Source: Polynucleobacter asymbioticus QLW-P1DMWA-1 (GTDB lineage: Bacteria; Pseudomonadota; Gammaproteobacteria; Burkholderiales; Burkholderiaceae). From it: a stretch of DNA of 64,000 nucleotides. The first letter of the stretch is position 1, and each line of letters begins with the position of its first letter. The stretch is taken from contig NC_009379.1 of NCBI RefSeq assembly GCF_000016345.1, positions 1,674,001-1,738,000 of the forward strand, written 5' to 3'. The position numbers and the translations under genes were made by a program. Shown here piece after piece: positions 32,378 through 40,894 of this stretch. The notes under the pieces are model-generated. The model worked only from the letters and a program-made list of their open reading frames with translations. It ran no database searches and was not told the origin of the DNA.

Positions 32378-33181
32378 TTACCAAGGGAGTACCGGTAATA
32401 CAGGTTTTAAACCTGCCTTTTGAATAGTAGGCACTGCTTTAGGCGATGCCAAGAATGCAATTAAATCTCTTGATGCCTTGATGTTTGCATCATTGCTAGT
32501 TATACCTGCCGAAAATAAAACAGTTTGCTGGACTTCAGGGGGTATCTCGCCAATGAAATCAATACCTGGTATTGGAATTAGCTCGCTTACCTGTTGAAAC
32601 CCTAGTTCAGCGTCTCCTCTAGCAACCACCGTGCCTACTCGTTCGCTATATATCTTTTTTGCAGTCTTACTCATTTGCTCTGCAATTCCTAATTTTGGAA
32701 ATAGCTCTGTAGATAAATAAGTACCGCTAGCACTTGCGGAATATGCAACAGATTTTGCATTTAATAAAGCTTGCTTCAGGGCTGGAACACTGCTGATGTC
32801 AGGCTTTGGCGCGCCAGTCTTCACGGCGGCGCCAATAACAGAGGCGACTAAATCCACGCGGGTCCCCTGCTGGACTGAGCCACTCTGTATAAATCCATCC
32901 AATGCAGGAGATGCGAGTATCAATACATCAAATTTTTCACCCCTAGACAATCTTGATGGTATGGAATCGGGAGCAGTCCCCATGGACGATCCATAAGAAA
33001 TAATCACCTTATTGGGAGACTGTTTTTCATATTCTGGCACTAAAGCCTTAAGGGCTTCCGCAAATGCACCAGAAGTGATCACCTGAATATCAGCCGCCAG
33101 GACTGATGCGGAAAAAAGAAGGCTAGCTGTGAAAGCCAATAAAGCATTCTTAATTAATCTAATTAGCATTGATTCTCGCAT
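32378..33181 (-). CDS. Periplasmic substrate-binding protein, ModA-like
   Basis: A 267-residue exported protein with a clear signal peptide (KNALLAFTASLLFSASVLAAD). The mature part begins IQVITSGAFAEALKALVPEYEKQSP and contains VIISYGSSMGTAPDSIPSRLSRGEKFDVLILASP, characteristic of the ModA/AlgQ-like type II binding proteins with SGA and GSS ligand loops. No permease or ATPase partner gene is next to it, so it is orphan. Molybdate binding is possible but uncertain. The start ATG at 33181 is preferred; another ATG lies four codons later. The 247 nt before 32378 contain no supported gene. Confidence 0.8.
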   Translation of the reverse strand: MRESMLIRLIKNALLAFTASLLFSASVLAADIQVITSGAFAEALKALVPEYEKQSPNKVIISYGSSMGTAPDSIPSRLSRGEKFDVLILASPALDGFIQSGSVQQGTRVDLVASVIGAAVKTGAPKPDISSVPALKQALLNAKSVAYSASASGTYLSTELFPKLGIAEQMSKTAKKIYSERVGTVVARGDAELGFQQVSELIPIPGIDFIGEIPPEVQQTVLFSAGITSNDANIKASRDLIAFLASPKAVPTIQKAGLKPVLPVLPW

Positions 33182-33238
33182 TACATAAAAAGTAGCTGAC
33201 GCATATAAAAGCGGCTTGTTTATAAATTATATGATTTC

Positions 33239-33910
33239 CTACTGGATATGAAGCCAGCCAAAACTTAATAAAGGAAGCATATCTTTGGCAAAATCTGCTA
33301 CTTCGTTCACTAAGCCTTTTGAGCAAATAATAGATCGGGGCAACTGCTTTCTAACAATCCACCCCTTTAGCTTAATGGCCGATTCAATTTCTTTGGGCAC
33401 ATCAACAAACCCTCTCGGTATACGGGCTAATGTATGGGAATAATCCAATTCATAGCCTTTTCGCTTAAGCGATTTCTCAATTAATAGCCAAGCCTTCGGG
33501 TTATCTAATATTCCCTGCCTCAGCTTTTTAAGAATATGGGTTTCAGGCTGCAAATAACCTGCAGCGCACCTACTGCCTAATGGGTCTAAACGAAAATATA
33601 AAACACCAGGAGAGTGTTTGTCGCCAGTTCGGGTAAATAATCCGCTGGCATGCATGTTGTAAGGGTGCTTTGCTTTAGAGAAACGAGCGTCTCGATTAAT
33701 TCTAAAAAGCGATTTTTTAGGGTCGCCCCACAAGGGGATGTCTTTATTCGATAACGTGTTTGATAACGCCTCAGTGAAGCGCTTCATCGGCTCACGCACA
33801 AACTCTTCATATTCAGAGCGATGCTCTGCAAACCAAACTCTGTTTTGGTTATCTGTTAAATCCTCCAGGAATTGAAAAGCCTTCGGACTAAACCCGTTAA
33901 AGTCACTCAT
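33239..33910 (-). CDS. DUF2461/TIGR02453 family protein
   Basis: A 223-residue protein of the TIGR02453 family. The N-terminus FSPKAFQFLEDLTDNQNRVWFAEHR is the defining motif (FxxxxxxFLxxLxxNNxxxWF), followed by LFRINRDARFSKAKHPYN and KHSPGVLYFRLDP. The C-terminal half includes LARIPRGFVDVPKE. Function is unknown; the family is widespread and soluble. It seems to be monocistronic and divergent from the DsbA-family gene at 34032. Confidence 0.9.
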   Translation of the reverse strand: MSDFNGFSPKAFQFLEDLTDNQNRVWFAEHRSEYEEFVREPMKRFTEALSNTLSNKDIPLWGDPKKSLFRINRDARFSKAKHPYNMHASGLFTRTGDKHSPGVLYFRLDPLGSRCAAGYLQPETHILKKLRQGILDNPKAWLLIEKSLKRKGYELDYSHTLARIPRGFVDVPKEIESAIKLKGWIVRKQLPRSIICSKGLVNEVADFAKDMLPLLSFGWLHIQ

Positions 33911-34031
33911 TGAAGTAGATACCTTACCTGTTTAATAAGCTGCATTTGGACCAAAATTGGGTCTTTTTACTGCGGCAAGTTTGTTTACCAATCATTTCAC
34001 CATTCAAAATGGCTTCTGTAGAATAAAGCTT

Positions 34032-34688
34032 ATGAAACCAACCATCAAAATAGATTATGTATCAGATGTAGCCTGCCCATGGTGCGCCGTAGGCTTAGGA
34101 AATCTCAATCAGGCCATGGCTCAGTTAAGCGACAAGATTAATTTTGAAGTCCACTTTCGCCCCTTTGAACTCAACCCAAAGATGCCCCATGGCGGTCAAG
34201 ATGCCATCGAGCACCTCACTGAAAAATACGGCTTAACTGCAGAACAGGTCAAAGTAAACCAAGCCAATATTCGCACTAAAGCATTAGAAGCTGGATTTGC
34301 ATTTCATCCAGATGGTCGTAAACGGGTGTACAACACCTTTGATGCTCACCGCCTCCTATATTGGGCCGGTAAAGAATACGATCTACAAAAACAAGCTGCC
34401 CTAAAAAAGGAATTACTGAATACTTACTTTTGTCTTGCAGTTAGCTTAGATGATCCGGAGAATGTATTAGATGCAGTGATGCGTGCAGGATTAGATAAAG
34501 ATAGAGCTCAAGAAGTACTCAAGGGCAATGAGTACTCAAAAGAAGTGCGGGATGAAGAGGCAACATATACCAGTGCGGGAATCAGCTCAGTTCCCTCGAT
34601 TATTATTGATGATCAATACCTATTACAAGGAGCCCAGCCTCCTGAGGCTTTCGTTAATGCGTTTGAGCAAATTAATAAAACAATCTAG
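34032..34688 (+). CDS. DsbA-family oxidoreductase (FrnE-like)
   Basis: A 218-residue cytosolic thioredoxin-fold protein of the FrnE/2-hydroxychromene-2-carboxylate isomerase group. The start IDYVSDVACPWCAVG contains the Cys15-Pro-Trp-Cys18 active-site pair, followed by the helical insert and the cis-Pro segment ISSVPSIIIDDQYLLQGAQ. ATG at 34032 is preferred over the ORF beginning 25 codons earlier, because FrnE proteins start right before this strand and the earlier residues look unrelated. A dithiol-disulfide role is expected; the partner is unknown. It is followed after 14 nt by the iron-type alcohol dehydrogenase gene. Confidence 0.87.
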   Translation: MKPTIKIDYVSDVACPWCAVGLGNLNQAMAQLSDKINFEVHFRPFELNPKMPHGGQDAIEHLTEKYGLTAEQVKVNQANIRTKALEAGFAFHPDGRKRVYNTFDAHRLLYWAGKEYDLQKQAALKKELLNTYFCLAVSLDDPENVLDAVMRAGLDKDRAQEVLKGNEYSKEVRDEEATYTSAGISSVPSIIIDDQYLLQGAQPPEAFVNAFEQINKTI

Positions 34689-34702
34689 CAAAGGTCACAA
34701 TC

Positions 34703-35851
34703 ATGCAATTTGACTTTCATTCAACGCGCTCAATTCTCGTAGAAAGAGGTGGCGCTAATAATCTGGCCAAGAGAATTGCTGAGAGAGGTGGAAAATCTGC
34801 ACTGATCGTCACTGATCCAGGTGTCTTATCTGCTGGCTTACTCGATAAAGCCATGCCTCAGTTTAAGGAGATTGGTTTACCTGTACAGATTTTTTCTGAT
34901 GTTCAGGCTGACCCCCCTGTCTCAGTGATTGATGCTGCAGTGAAGGCTGCTCAAGCCTCTAAAGCTGACTACATTGTGGGCTTTGGCGGCGGTAGCTCAA
35001 TGGATGTAGCCAAATTAGTTGCCCTATTAGCACCAGGTAAAGAAAAATTAGCAGATGTCTATGGTGTAGGTATGGCTAAAGGGCCACGCTTACCTTTGAT
35101 CTTGGTCCCCACAACAGCAGGTACTGGATCTGAAGTGACCACTATTTCTATAGTTACTGTTAGCGAGAGCGAGAAGAAGGGGGTAGTTTCCCCTCAATTA
35201 CTCCCTGATGTTGCATTGCTTGATGCTGAGTTAACTTTGGGTCTTCCAGCCCATGTAACAGCAGCTACTGGAATCGATGCAATGGTTCACGCAATTGAAG
35301 CATTTACAACTAAGCGATTAAAAAATCCCGTTTCAGATTGTTTGGCCAAAGAAGCACTGCGTTTGTTAGCTGGAAATCTGCATAAGGCTGTGAAGACTGG
35401 GAATGACATTGATGCGCGTGAAAATATGTTGTTGGGTGCCTGTCTTGCAGGGATGGCATTTACTAATGCACCAGTAGCCGGTGTACACGCATTGGCTTAT
35501 CCAATTGGCGCCAGATTCCATGTTCCCCATGGACTCTCCAATTCTTTAATGCTGGGACCTGTGATGCGCTTTAATTTAGATGCTGCACACACTATGTATG
35601 CTGAACTAGGTCAAATTATCAAACCTGGTTTACAGGGCTCGACCATTGAGCAAGCCACTCAATTGGCAAGCTATCTTGGTGGCCTAGCTGGTGATCTAGG
35701 TTTGCCACAACGATTGGTTGAGGTCGGCATCACTGCAGAAGATATAGACCAGTTGGCTGCAGATGCCATGCTTCAGGCACGTTTACTACAAAATAGCCCA
35801 CGCGAAATCACATTGAATGACGCTGCAGATCTTTATAAAGAGGCTTTATGA
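34703..35851 (+). CDS. Iron-containing alcohol dehydrogenase
   Basis: A 382-residue group III alcohol dehydrogenase. The NAD-binding GFGGGSSMDVAKLVA loop is near residue 95; PTTAGTGSEVT is the second signature. The metal site is formed by DAMVHAIEAF (Asp/His) and GVHALAYPIGARFHVPHG (two His). Such enzymes reduce aldehydes or oxidise alcohols; the substrate is unknown. It follows a DsbA-family gene and overlaps the acyl-CoA thioesterase start by 4 nt, suggesting a three-gene operon. Context (thioesterase plus dehydrogenase) would fit processing of an acyl or aldehyde intermediate, without proof. Confidence 0.9.
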   Translation: MQFDFHSTRSILVERGGANNLAKRIAERGGKSALIVTDPGVLSAGLLDKAMPQFKEIGLPVQIFSDVQADPPVSVIDAAVKAAQASKADYIVGFGGGSSMDVAKLVALLAPGKEKLADVYGVGMAKGPRLPLILVPTTAGTGSEVTTISIVTVSESEKKGVVSPQLLPDVALLDAELTLGLPAHVTAATGIDAMVHAIEAFTTKRLKNPVSDCLAKEALRLLAGNLHKAVKTGNDIDARENMLLGACLAGMAFTNAPVAGVHALAYPIGARFHVPHGLSNSLMLGPVMRFNLDAAHTMYAELGQIIKPGLQGSTIEQATQLASYLGGLAGDLGLPQRLVEVGITAEDIDQLAADAMLQARLLQNSPREITLNDAADLYKEAL

Positions 35852-36294
35852 GCAACAAAAGACCCTCCCCTCCAGTACGAGCTGATTTTGTAGCGTTTGA
35901 AGAAGTTCATTCTAGATGGATGGATAACGATGCTTATGGACATATCAATAACGTTACTTACTACTCTTTTTTTGATACAGCCGTAAATCGCTATCTCATT
36001 GAACGAAATGTTTTAGATATAGCAAAAAGTGAAACTATTGGGTTGGTTATTGAAACCCAATGCCAATATTTTTCCTCTATTGTTTATCCCGATATGATTC
36101 ATGTTGGACTCAAAGTTGCACACCTCGGTAATAGTAGCGTGAAATATGAGGTTGCCATTTTTAGGAATGCTGAGGATGTTGCTTCAGCGATGGGGCATTT
36201 TGTTCATGTTTACGTAGACCGAATAACAAATAAACCAACCCCAATTCCACAAGATGTTCGCGACGTCTTGCAGCAGCTTGTCAAAGTAAATTAA
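35848..36294 (+). CDS. Acyl-CoA thioesterase, 4HBT hot-dog fold
   Basis: A 148-residue hot-dog-fold thioesterase. SRWMDNDAYGHINNVTYYSFFDTAVNRYL carries the 4HBT active site: Asp in DNDAYGH and the following NN motif. The rest (TQCQYFSSIVYPDMIHVGLKVAHLG) matches YbgC/4HBT proteins. It hydrolyses an unknown acyl-CoA to free acid and CoA in the cytosol. Its ATG overlaps the dehydrogenase stop (ATGA), so it is translationally coupled to that gene. Confidence 0.9.
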   Translation: MSNKRPSPPVRADFVAFEEVHSRWMDNDAYGHINNVTYYSFFDTAVNRYLIERNVLDIAKSETIGLVIETQCQYFSSIVYPDMIHVGLKVAHLGNSSVKYEVAIFRNAEDVASAMGHFVHVYVDRITNKPTPIPQDVRDVLQQLVKVN

Positions 36295-36347
36295 TGAATC
36301 AGTCCTCACTCACAGAATTGAGGTGGGGATTGGAGATAGCCTCCTTA

Positions 36348-37166
36348 TTAGCCTAACACTCTGTCTTTGATGGTTTTATGGATTGTTCCATTAGCTCTCA
36401 CTAACTCATCAAAGATGGTGTAGTGATTAAAACCATTCAACAACTGAAATTTACCTGGTTGTAAGTGTTGCTTTCGATACTCATAAAATTGGGTAGTTTG
36501 TCCTTGCATATGCGGCAACTCAGCACTACCGACAAATAAGTCAATCACTTTTCCAAAATGATTCGTTTTTAGAATTGGTGAGTTCTCCAGAGAAGCTTCA
36601 AGATTCAAATGCAACTGATCGTTTACATAGCAGTGTCGAATTGGTTCTAAGTCATAGACTCCGCTGATACAAATTCCATCTTTGACATTGGGCTCATTTA
36701 AAACTGAAGCAACCAAGTGAGCCCCTGCAGACCATCCAAGAAGATAAAAACCTGGAAACGATCCTCTTTCGTCCCGAACCTTAACTTCAATTGCACTTAA
36801 CCCGGTACGTATATCCGCAATAATTTGCTCCATTGTTGCATCAGGCGCCAATCTATAACCTAGCATTGCAACACTAAAGCCTAAATCTATTAAAGGTGGA
36901 ACTATGAATGTGAAATCATCTTTAGAGCGGAACTGCCAAAAACCGCCATGTATATAAACCATGATGGGAGAATGATCTCCAGCAGAAAAGTAATCATATG
37001 ACTGCCTTGGATGTGGACCATACCTAATGTCTAGCTCACCTTTTGTGCTCTCTCGCACCTGATCGCTAGCTTGCATCCAACCCTCAACTATCTGGGCGCT
37101 ATTCGCAACAGCCAATGAATTGTTATACGCCCTATCAAGCTCATCTTTTGTAAGGTTTTTCCACAT
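36348..37166 (-). CDS. Alpha/beta hydrolase (kynurenine formamidase-like)
   Basis: A 272-residue alpha/beta hydrolase. The oxyanion motif is VYIHGGFWQFRSK (HGGFW), the nucleophile elbow is LLGWSAGAHL (GxSxG), and the C-terminal catalytic His is in GFNHYTIFDEL. HGGFW with GWSAGAHL is typical of the kynurenine formamidase/esterase branch, which acts on N-formylkynurenine or similar small esters. No tryptophan-degradation genes are near, so kynurenine formamidase is only a candidate function. The start ATG at 37166; no signal peptide. Confidence 0.83.
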   Translation of the reverse strand: MWKNLTKDELDRAYNNSLAVANSAQIVEGWMQASDQVRESTKGELDIRYGPHPRQSYDYFSAGDHSPIMVYIHGGFWQFRSKDDFTFIVPPLIDLGFSVAMLGYRLAPDATMEQIIADIRTGLSAIEVKVRDERGSFPGFYLLGWSAGAHLVASVLNEPNVKDGICISGVYDLEPIRHCYVNDQLHLNLEASLENSPILKTNHFGKVIDLFVGSAELPHMQGQTTQFYEYRKQHLQPGKFQLLNGFNHYTIFDELVRANGTIHKTIKDRVLG

Positions 37167-37264
37167 TGTTTACACCTGGCATTTCAGTTAAATTAAGAAG
37201 CATTCTTCATCATAAGTGGAGAAATCAAATGACTCAAGATCAATTTGCTGAAGAAAATGAGTAT

Positions 37265-37288
37265 GAAAAAACCACCCGAAGGTGGTTA
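37265..37288 (-). terminator. Terminator after the nitroreductase gene (CCACC-CGAA-GGTGG hairpin)
   Basis: AACCACC (37270-37276) and GGTGGTT (37281-37287) pair around CGAA; the plus-strand A-run 37266-37270 gives a U-tract on the minus strand. The hairpin ends 4 nt from the nitroreductase stop. Confidence 0.8.
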
Positions 37289-37291
37289 TAT

Positions 37292-37894
37292 TTAGAAGTG
37301 ATTTTCAATCACCATCTCTGATTTGGGGATAAATCCCGGCTTGGGCCATGCAGGTTTGATCCCTTTTCCAATCACCAACATTGCAGCAATAGCATAGTCT
37401 TTTGGCAGATGGATAAGTTCGGCCACCTTGTCAAAATCAAAACCAACCATAGGGCAAGAATCATAGCCCATCGCCTTGGCTGAAAGCATCATCGTTTGCA
37501 ACATGATTCCAGCGGAACGCATTGCTTCATCTCTTTGTAACTGCTCTTTTCCAGAGTAAAAAGGATGAATCCAGGGAACTAAAATATCCTGAGCTTCTTT
37601 AGGTGCATTAATCCAATATCTAGCGGGATCTTTTTCCCATGCCTTGATATCAACCGTCACTACAAATAATAATGATCCATCCGTTACTTGAGCTTGATCA
37701 TGAGCAGCTTCACGCAACTTAGCTCTGAGTGCCTTATCAGTCACATTAACTAAACGCCAGTGCTGAATATTAAAAGACGATGGTGCTTGCATCGCGAGCT
37801 CGAGCAACTGCTCAGTCTCTTGCTGGGTAAATTGATGGGTAGGGTCAAAGTGCTTAATAGCCCTTCGCTCACGAATAGCGTCAAATGTGTTCAT
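37292..37894 (-). CDS. Nitroreductase-family FMN oxidoreductase
   Basis: A 200-residue nitroreductase-type flavoprotein. FDAIRERRAIKHFDP is the N-terminal FMN phosphate-binding motif, APSSFNIQHWRLV the second FMN segment, and AMGYDSCPMVGFDFDKV the C-terminal FMN-binding region. Members use NAD(P)H to reduce nitro groups, quinones or enals; the physiological substrate here is unknown. It appears monocistronic and ends with a strong hairpin. Confidence 0.88.
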   Translation of the reverse strand: MNTFDAIRERRAIKHFDPTHQFTQQETEQLLELAMQAPSSFNIQHWRLVNVTDKALRAKLREAAHDQAQVTDGSLLFVVTVDIKAWEKDPARYWINAPKEAQDILVPWIHPFYSGKEQLQRDEAMRSAGIMLQTMMLSAKAMGYDSCPMVGFDFDKVAELIHLPKDYAIAAMLVIGKGIKPAWPKPGFIPKSEMVIENHF

Positions 37895-38016
37895 TTTTTC
37901 CTTGGTGATATTTCAAACTAAAGACAAAGAATATAGAAATTCCTTATAAGCTGCAGAAAGCAGCTCCAACGGTAGCTAGTCTTAGCAAATAAGCAAATAT
38001 GTGCTGTGATTTACAT

Positions 38017-39474
38017 TTATTGAGCTGAGAAATGAATCACTTGTTGCTTATAGGCGCCTGATAAGGCTTTTTTAACTATCTTGTAAATATCCAGATCAAA
38101 CTCAGCATCACCAGATTCAGCCAGCTCATACAGCTCATCTTGATTAATGGCGGTACCTAGATAACACCATTTATCAATCACAATCATCTCGCCACCCTCT
38201 TTAATTGCGATCGGTCCAGAATAAGGCCATACCTGTATTTTAAAGAGCTCTAATACCGTCTTTAATTGCAAATTATGCAAAGTAATTGGGGTAAGGTTAA
38301 GACACGCACCACCACATTGCTTTACCTGATAACCAAAGCATGATTTACCCTCGACCCTCTTCTCTAGGCCAAGCAATGCCTCGCAAAGATGATGCTTTTT
38401 AGCTATTGCCTTTAAATAAGAGTGCGCCTCTCGTTTGCTATAAAACAAGCCATATAAATTCTCTTGCAAACCGGGAGCTAGTTGATGGTGGGTCACTAGT
38501 TGCGGCAAAAGAACTCCCGACTCATCTTCAACTAAGCTCCAACCACAAAGATCTTTAGACCTTCGTAGCTTAATGTTCATACTAGGCATACGTTCTTTAA
38601 TCAACCTAGACTCAAGAATGAGGGCACCAAGCTCGCCACTGGTTTCGATCCAATCAATATCTCGAATTTGCAGAGAGAGCTTCATTTCTTTACGCTGTGT
38701 TAATGCGCCTTGAAAATGCCCCATGACCCTATTACGCAAAGAAATACTCTTGCCGATATAGAGTGGCGTCTTGTTATCGCCGTAAAAGATATAACAACCA
38801 GGAGTATCTGGGATGGAGTCTATTAAGTCTCTATCTATATTCGGCGGTAGACTAGGATTACCAATCAGTTGATTGATCACCTCATTGAGCTTTTCTGCCC
38901 CAAACTTGGCTTCACAAACACGCCAAAACTGCAGCAGTAAATCTGCATCGCCCAGCGCACGATGGCGGGCGCTAACCTGAAGACCATGGGCGTTAATGAT
39001 GGTATCTAGATTATGGCGAGGCTGCTCTGGAAATAGCAATCTAGAAAGCTTTACCGTACATAACACTTTCGGCTTGAAATCGATGCCGACCCTTTTAAAA
39101 GAGGCCTTGATAAACCCGTAATCAAATCGAGCATTGTGAGCAACGAATATTTTTCCCTCAAGCTCTTGTTTTAACTCTTTCGCAACCTGATCAAAGCTTG
39201 GTTGACCTTCCACCATTTGTGGAGAGATGCCGGTAAGTCTTTGGATATTTTGCGGAATAAAGGTTTGGGGATTAATTAACCGTTCCCACACCTGAATTCC
39301 ATCGTTAGCTAGTGTTTTGATGCCAATTTCTGTAATGCGATCCCGATCAAAATGAGACCCAGTAGTTTCTATGTCTACAAAAGCTAAATCCGGGTACGAG
39401 ACCTCATTAATATCCACGTCAAATGACTTTGCAACCTTAGTTTGCCGGTGAGTTTCTGTTGAGATAGTCAGCAA
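38017..39474 (-). CDS. DnaQ-like exonuclease fused to a UvrC-type GIY-YIG domain
   Basis: A 485-residue two-domain nuclease. N-terminal DEDDh exonuclease (about 28-210): Asp34/Glu36 in AFVDIETTG, HNARFDYGF, and HRALGDADLLL with the final His/Asp. The C-terminal half begins with a GIY-YIG nuclease (GCYIFYGDNKTPLYIGKSISLRNRVMGHF, about 235-265) and a UvrC/Cho-like region containing CFGYQVKQCGGAC. Proteins of this architecture occur in several bacteria and resemble Cho/UvrC plus DNA polymerase III epsilon, so a repair role is plausible. Its start lies 38 nt inside the Rrf2-type gene, and the ORF has no other ATG near its N-terminus, so the overlap appears real. Confidence 0.83.
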   Translation of the reverse strand: MLTISTETHRQTKVAKSFDVDINEVSYPDLAFVDIETTGSHFDRDRITEIGIKTLANDGIQVWERLINPQTFIPQNIQRLTGISPQMVEGQPSFDQVAKELKQELEGKIFVAHNARFDYGFIKASFKRVGIDFKPKVLCTVKLSRLLFPEQPRHNLDTIINAHGLQVSARHRALGDADLLLQFWRVCEAKFGAEKLNEVINQLIGNPSLPPNIDRDLIDSIPDTPGCYIFYGDNKTPLYIGKSISLRNRVMGHFQGALTQRKEMKLSLQIRDIDWIETSGELGALILESRLIKERMPSMNIKLRRSKDLCGWSLVEDESGVLLPQLVTHHQLAPGLQENLYGLFYSKREAHSYLKAIAKKHHLCEALLGLEKRVEGKSCFGYQVKQCGGACLNLTPITLHNLQLKTVLELFKIQVWPYSGPIAIKEGGEMIVIDKWCYLGTAINQDELYELAESGDAEFDLDIYKIVKKALSGAYKQQVIHFSAQ

Positions 39475-40024
39475 AGCTAAAAATAGAGTTAGGTCCGCGA
39501 GGAACTTCTTCTACCTTTTTGAAAGAACTCTTCACCACTTTTTGAACCTCTCCTTTGGGTCTTTTTTCTTCCTTAACCTTCACTTCAGACTCAGCAGGAA
39601 AATAAGATTTTCTTTCTGGCGCTGTTTGCACTTCACTAAAGCGCGGTATGTAATCTTTAATCGCTGAGGCCAAGGTAACATTCGAAATGCAGTTCATCAT
39701 GTAAGCCTCTAGTGACTGATAGAGATCTTTTGCAATATCAGACACCTCTACTTTTCTTTTTTTGATTTTATTCATTGCCAAAACAATGTCTTTAATCGTA
39801 ATGATGCGAGGGTCTTTTGAAAGTTGATAGCCGCCAGTACGTCCTTTGATGCCAATAACGAGTCCTGATTCACGTAGAGGTCGCAGCAACAGCTCAATGC
39901 GACTAATTGACATATTGAGCCTTTGGGCTATTTCGGGAACCGTTACTAATTGACCCTTGTTAGAGTGACTTGCGATATCAACTAGGGTGTTCAGCGCTAC
40001 TTTGACTGCTTTTGTGACTTCCAT
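39437..40024 (-). CDS. Rrf2-family transcriptional regulator without iron-sulfur cysteines
   Basis: A 195-residue Rrf2-type protein. The winged helix-turn-helix is clear (LVTVPEIAQRLNMSISRIELLLRPLRESGLVIGIKGRTGGYQLS). IscR-like proteins bind a cluster through three cysteines in the second half, but only Cys112 is present here, so a redox cluster is unlikely. The C-terminal ~60 residues are a Lys/Glu-rich, probably disordered tail. It is co-transcribed with, and overlaps by 38 nt, the DnaQ/GIY-YIG gene. The regulon is unknown. Confidence 0.82.
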   Translation of the reverse strand: MEVTKAVKVALNTLVDIASHSNKGQLVTVPEIAQRLNMSISRIELLLRPLRESGLVIGIKGRTGGYQLSKDPRIITIKDIVLAMNKIKKRKVEVSDIAKDLYQSLEAYMMNCISNVTLASAIKDYIPRFSEVQTAPERKSYFPAESEVKVKEEKRPKGEVQKVVKSSFKKVEEVPRGPNSIFSFADYLNRNSPAN

Positions 40025-40059
40025 GGTGTATTTGGCATAAAAGTTAGATTGAGGCTAGT

Positions 40060-40605
40060 ATGAAACTGATTCAAACTTTGTGCTGCAGCGCATTAATTAA
40101 CCCTTTTTACCCTATGGTTGAAGTTCCCAAAAGCCAATACACCTTCTCCTGCCGCCTACTACGCTTGCTTGCTTACTTGGTATCTGGCGCGATGATTGCA
40201 CAGGCTCTTAGCTGCTTCATTCCCTATCTTTTAATGGAGGATGCTCAAGCCGCAGGGATGATTGCACATCTTTTGATTCAGCATCTCTCGTATTACTTTT
40301 TGGGATGTGCTTTTGTCATTTTGAGCCTCTCCAATATCTTGATTAAGAGAGGTATAGCTCAGCTGAAAGGGGTGCGCTTACCGTCACTAGTGTTGATGGT
40401 TTGCGTTGTAGTTACAAGCTATTTGCTAATCCCGCGCATGGATTACTTAAGAGAAACCGCACTACAAGATGGTATGCCCGTAATGCTCTCGCCTTTTGCA
40501 AACTACTTTGTCACGTTAAACAGCATTACATATCTATTGGTCTGCGGTCAGATTATCACTAGCGTCTTAATTGCATGGCGCCTAAGTGATATCAAATCAC
40601 CTTAG
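40060..40605 (+). CDS. Membrane protein of unknown function
   Basis: A 181-residue protein with four hydrophobic segments (about 33-58, 70-91, 105-125, 150-172). It has a cysteine-containing N-terminus (TLCCSALINPF) and no domain that I recognise. It is divergent from the Rrf2-type gene with 35 nt between starts, so the two may share a regulatory region. The reading frame is uninterrupted and has the base pattern of neighbours. No function is proposed. Confidence 0.65.
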   Translation: MKLIQTLCCSALINPFYPMVEVPKSQYTFSCRLLRLLAYLVSGAMIAQALSCFIPYLLMEDAQAAGMIAHLLIQHLSYYFLGCAFVILSLSNILIKRGIAQLKGVRLPSLVLMVCVVVTSYLLIPRMDYLRETALQDGMPVMLSPFANYFVTLNSITYLLVCGQIITSVLIAWRLSDIKSP

Positions 40606-40613
40606 GCAAGCAG

Positions 40614-40763
40614 TTATTTAATTTTGTTGCGCTCTTGAGCTTTGGCCAGCTGGTCAGCAGTTCGTTGTTGAAAATCGACCATACTGTGATAACCCATTTG
40701 ATAGCAAGGACAATGCTTGCCTAGAATCAAGCGAGCAAGCTTGATGCGCAGTTTTTGAATCAT
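40614..40763 (-). CDS. Small CPC-motif protein, unknown
   Basis: A 49-codon gene below normal size cutoffs. The translation MIQKLRIKLARLILGKHCPCYQMGY... has a basic amphipathic start, then His-Cys-Pro-Cys, and ends in a charged helix (QQRTADQLAKAQERNKIK). The ATG has a good Shine-Dalgarno sequence (AGGAG, about 7 nt spacing). It is convergent with the 40060 gene, and its stop lies 9 nt from that gene's end. The CPC motif suggests metal or redox chemistry, but this is speculation. Confidence 0.62.
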   Translation of the reverse strand: MIQKLRIKLARLILGKHCPCYQMGYHSMVDFQQRTADQLAKAQERNKIK

Positions 40764-40894
40764 ATGAATCTCCTAGTTTTGAGCTTTAAATGTAAACGTA
40801 AATCGGGTTTAGTGCTGGCTCCAAAAAAACAGTGAGGTTATTAGGGCCCCATTGAGCGAAAGCAAAGAAGAGATAAATCCATTACATTCATTAA

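Noticed and set aside
32220-32423. Plus-strand 67-codon frame in the gap after the EamA gene
   Set aside because: Overlaps the end of the ModA-like gene, has odd composition (many Tyr, Asn, His) and no ribosome site.
37229-37321. Plus-strand 30-codon frame with GGAG site, translation MTQDQFAEENEYEK...
   Set aside because: It reads through the minus-strand terminator hairpin and the end of the nitroreductase gene. The ribosome site is decent, so it could be a remnant, but it is not supportable.
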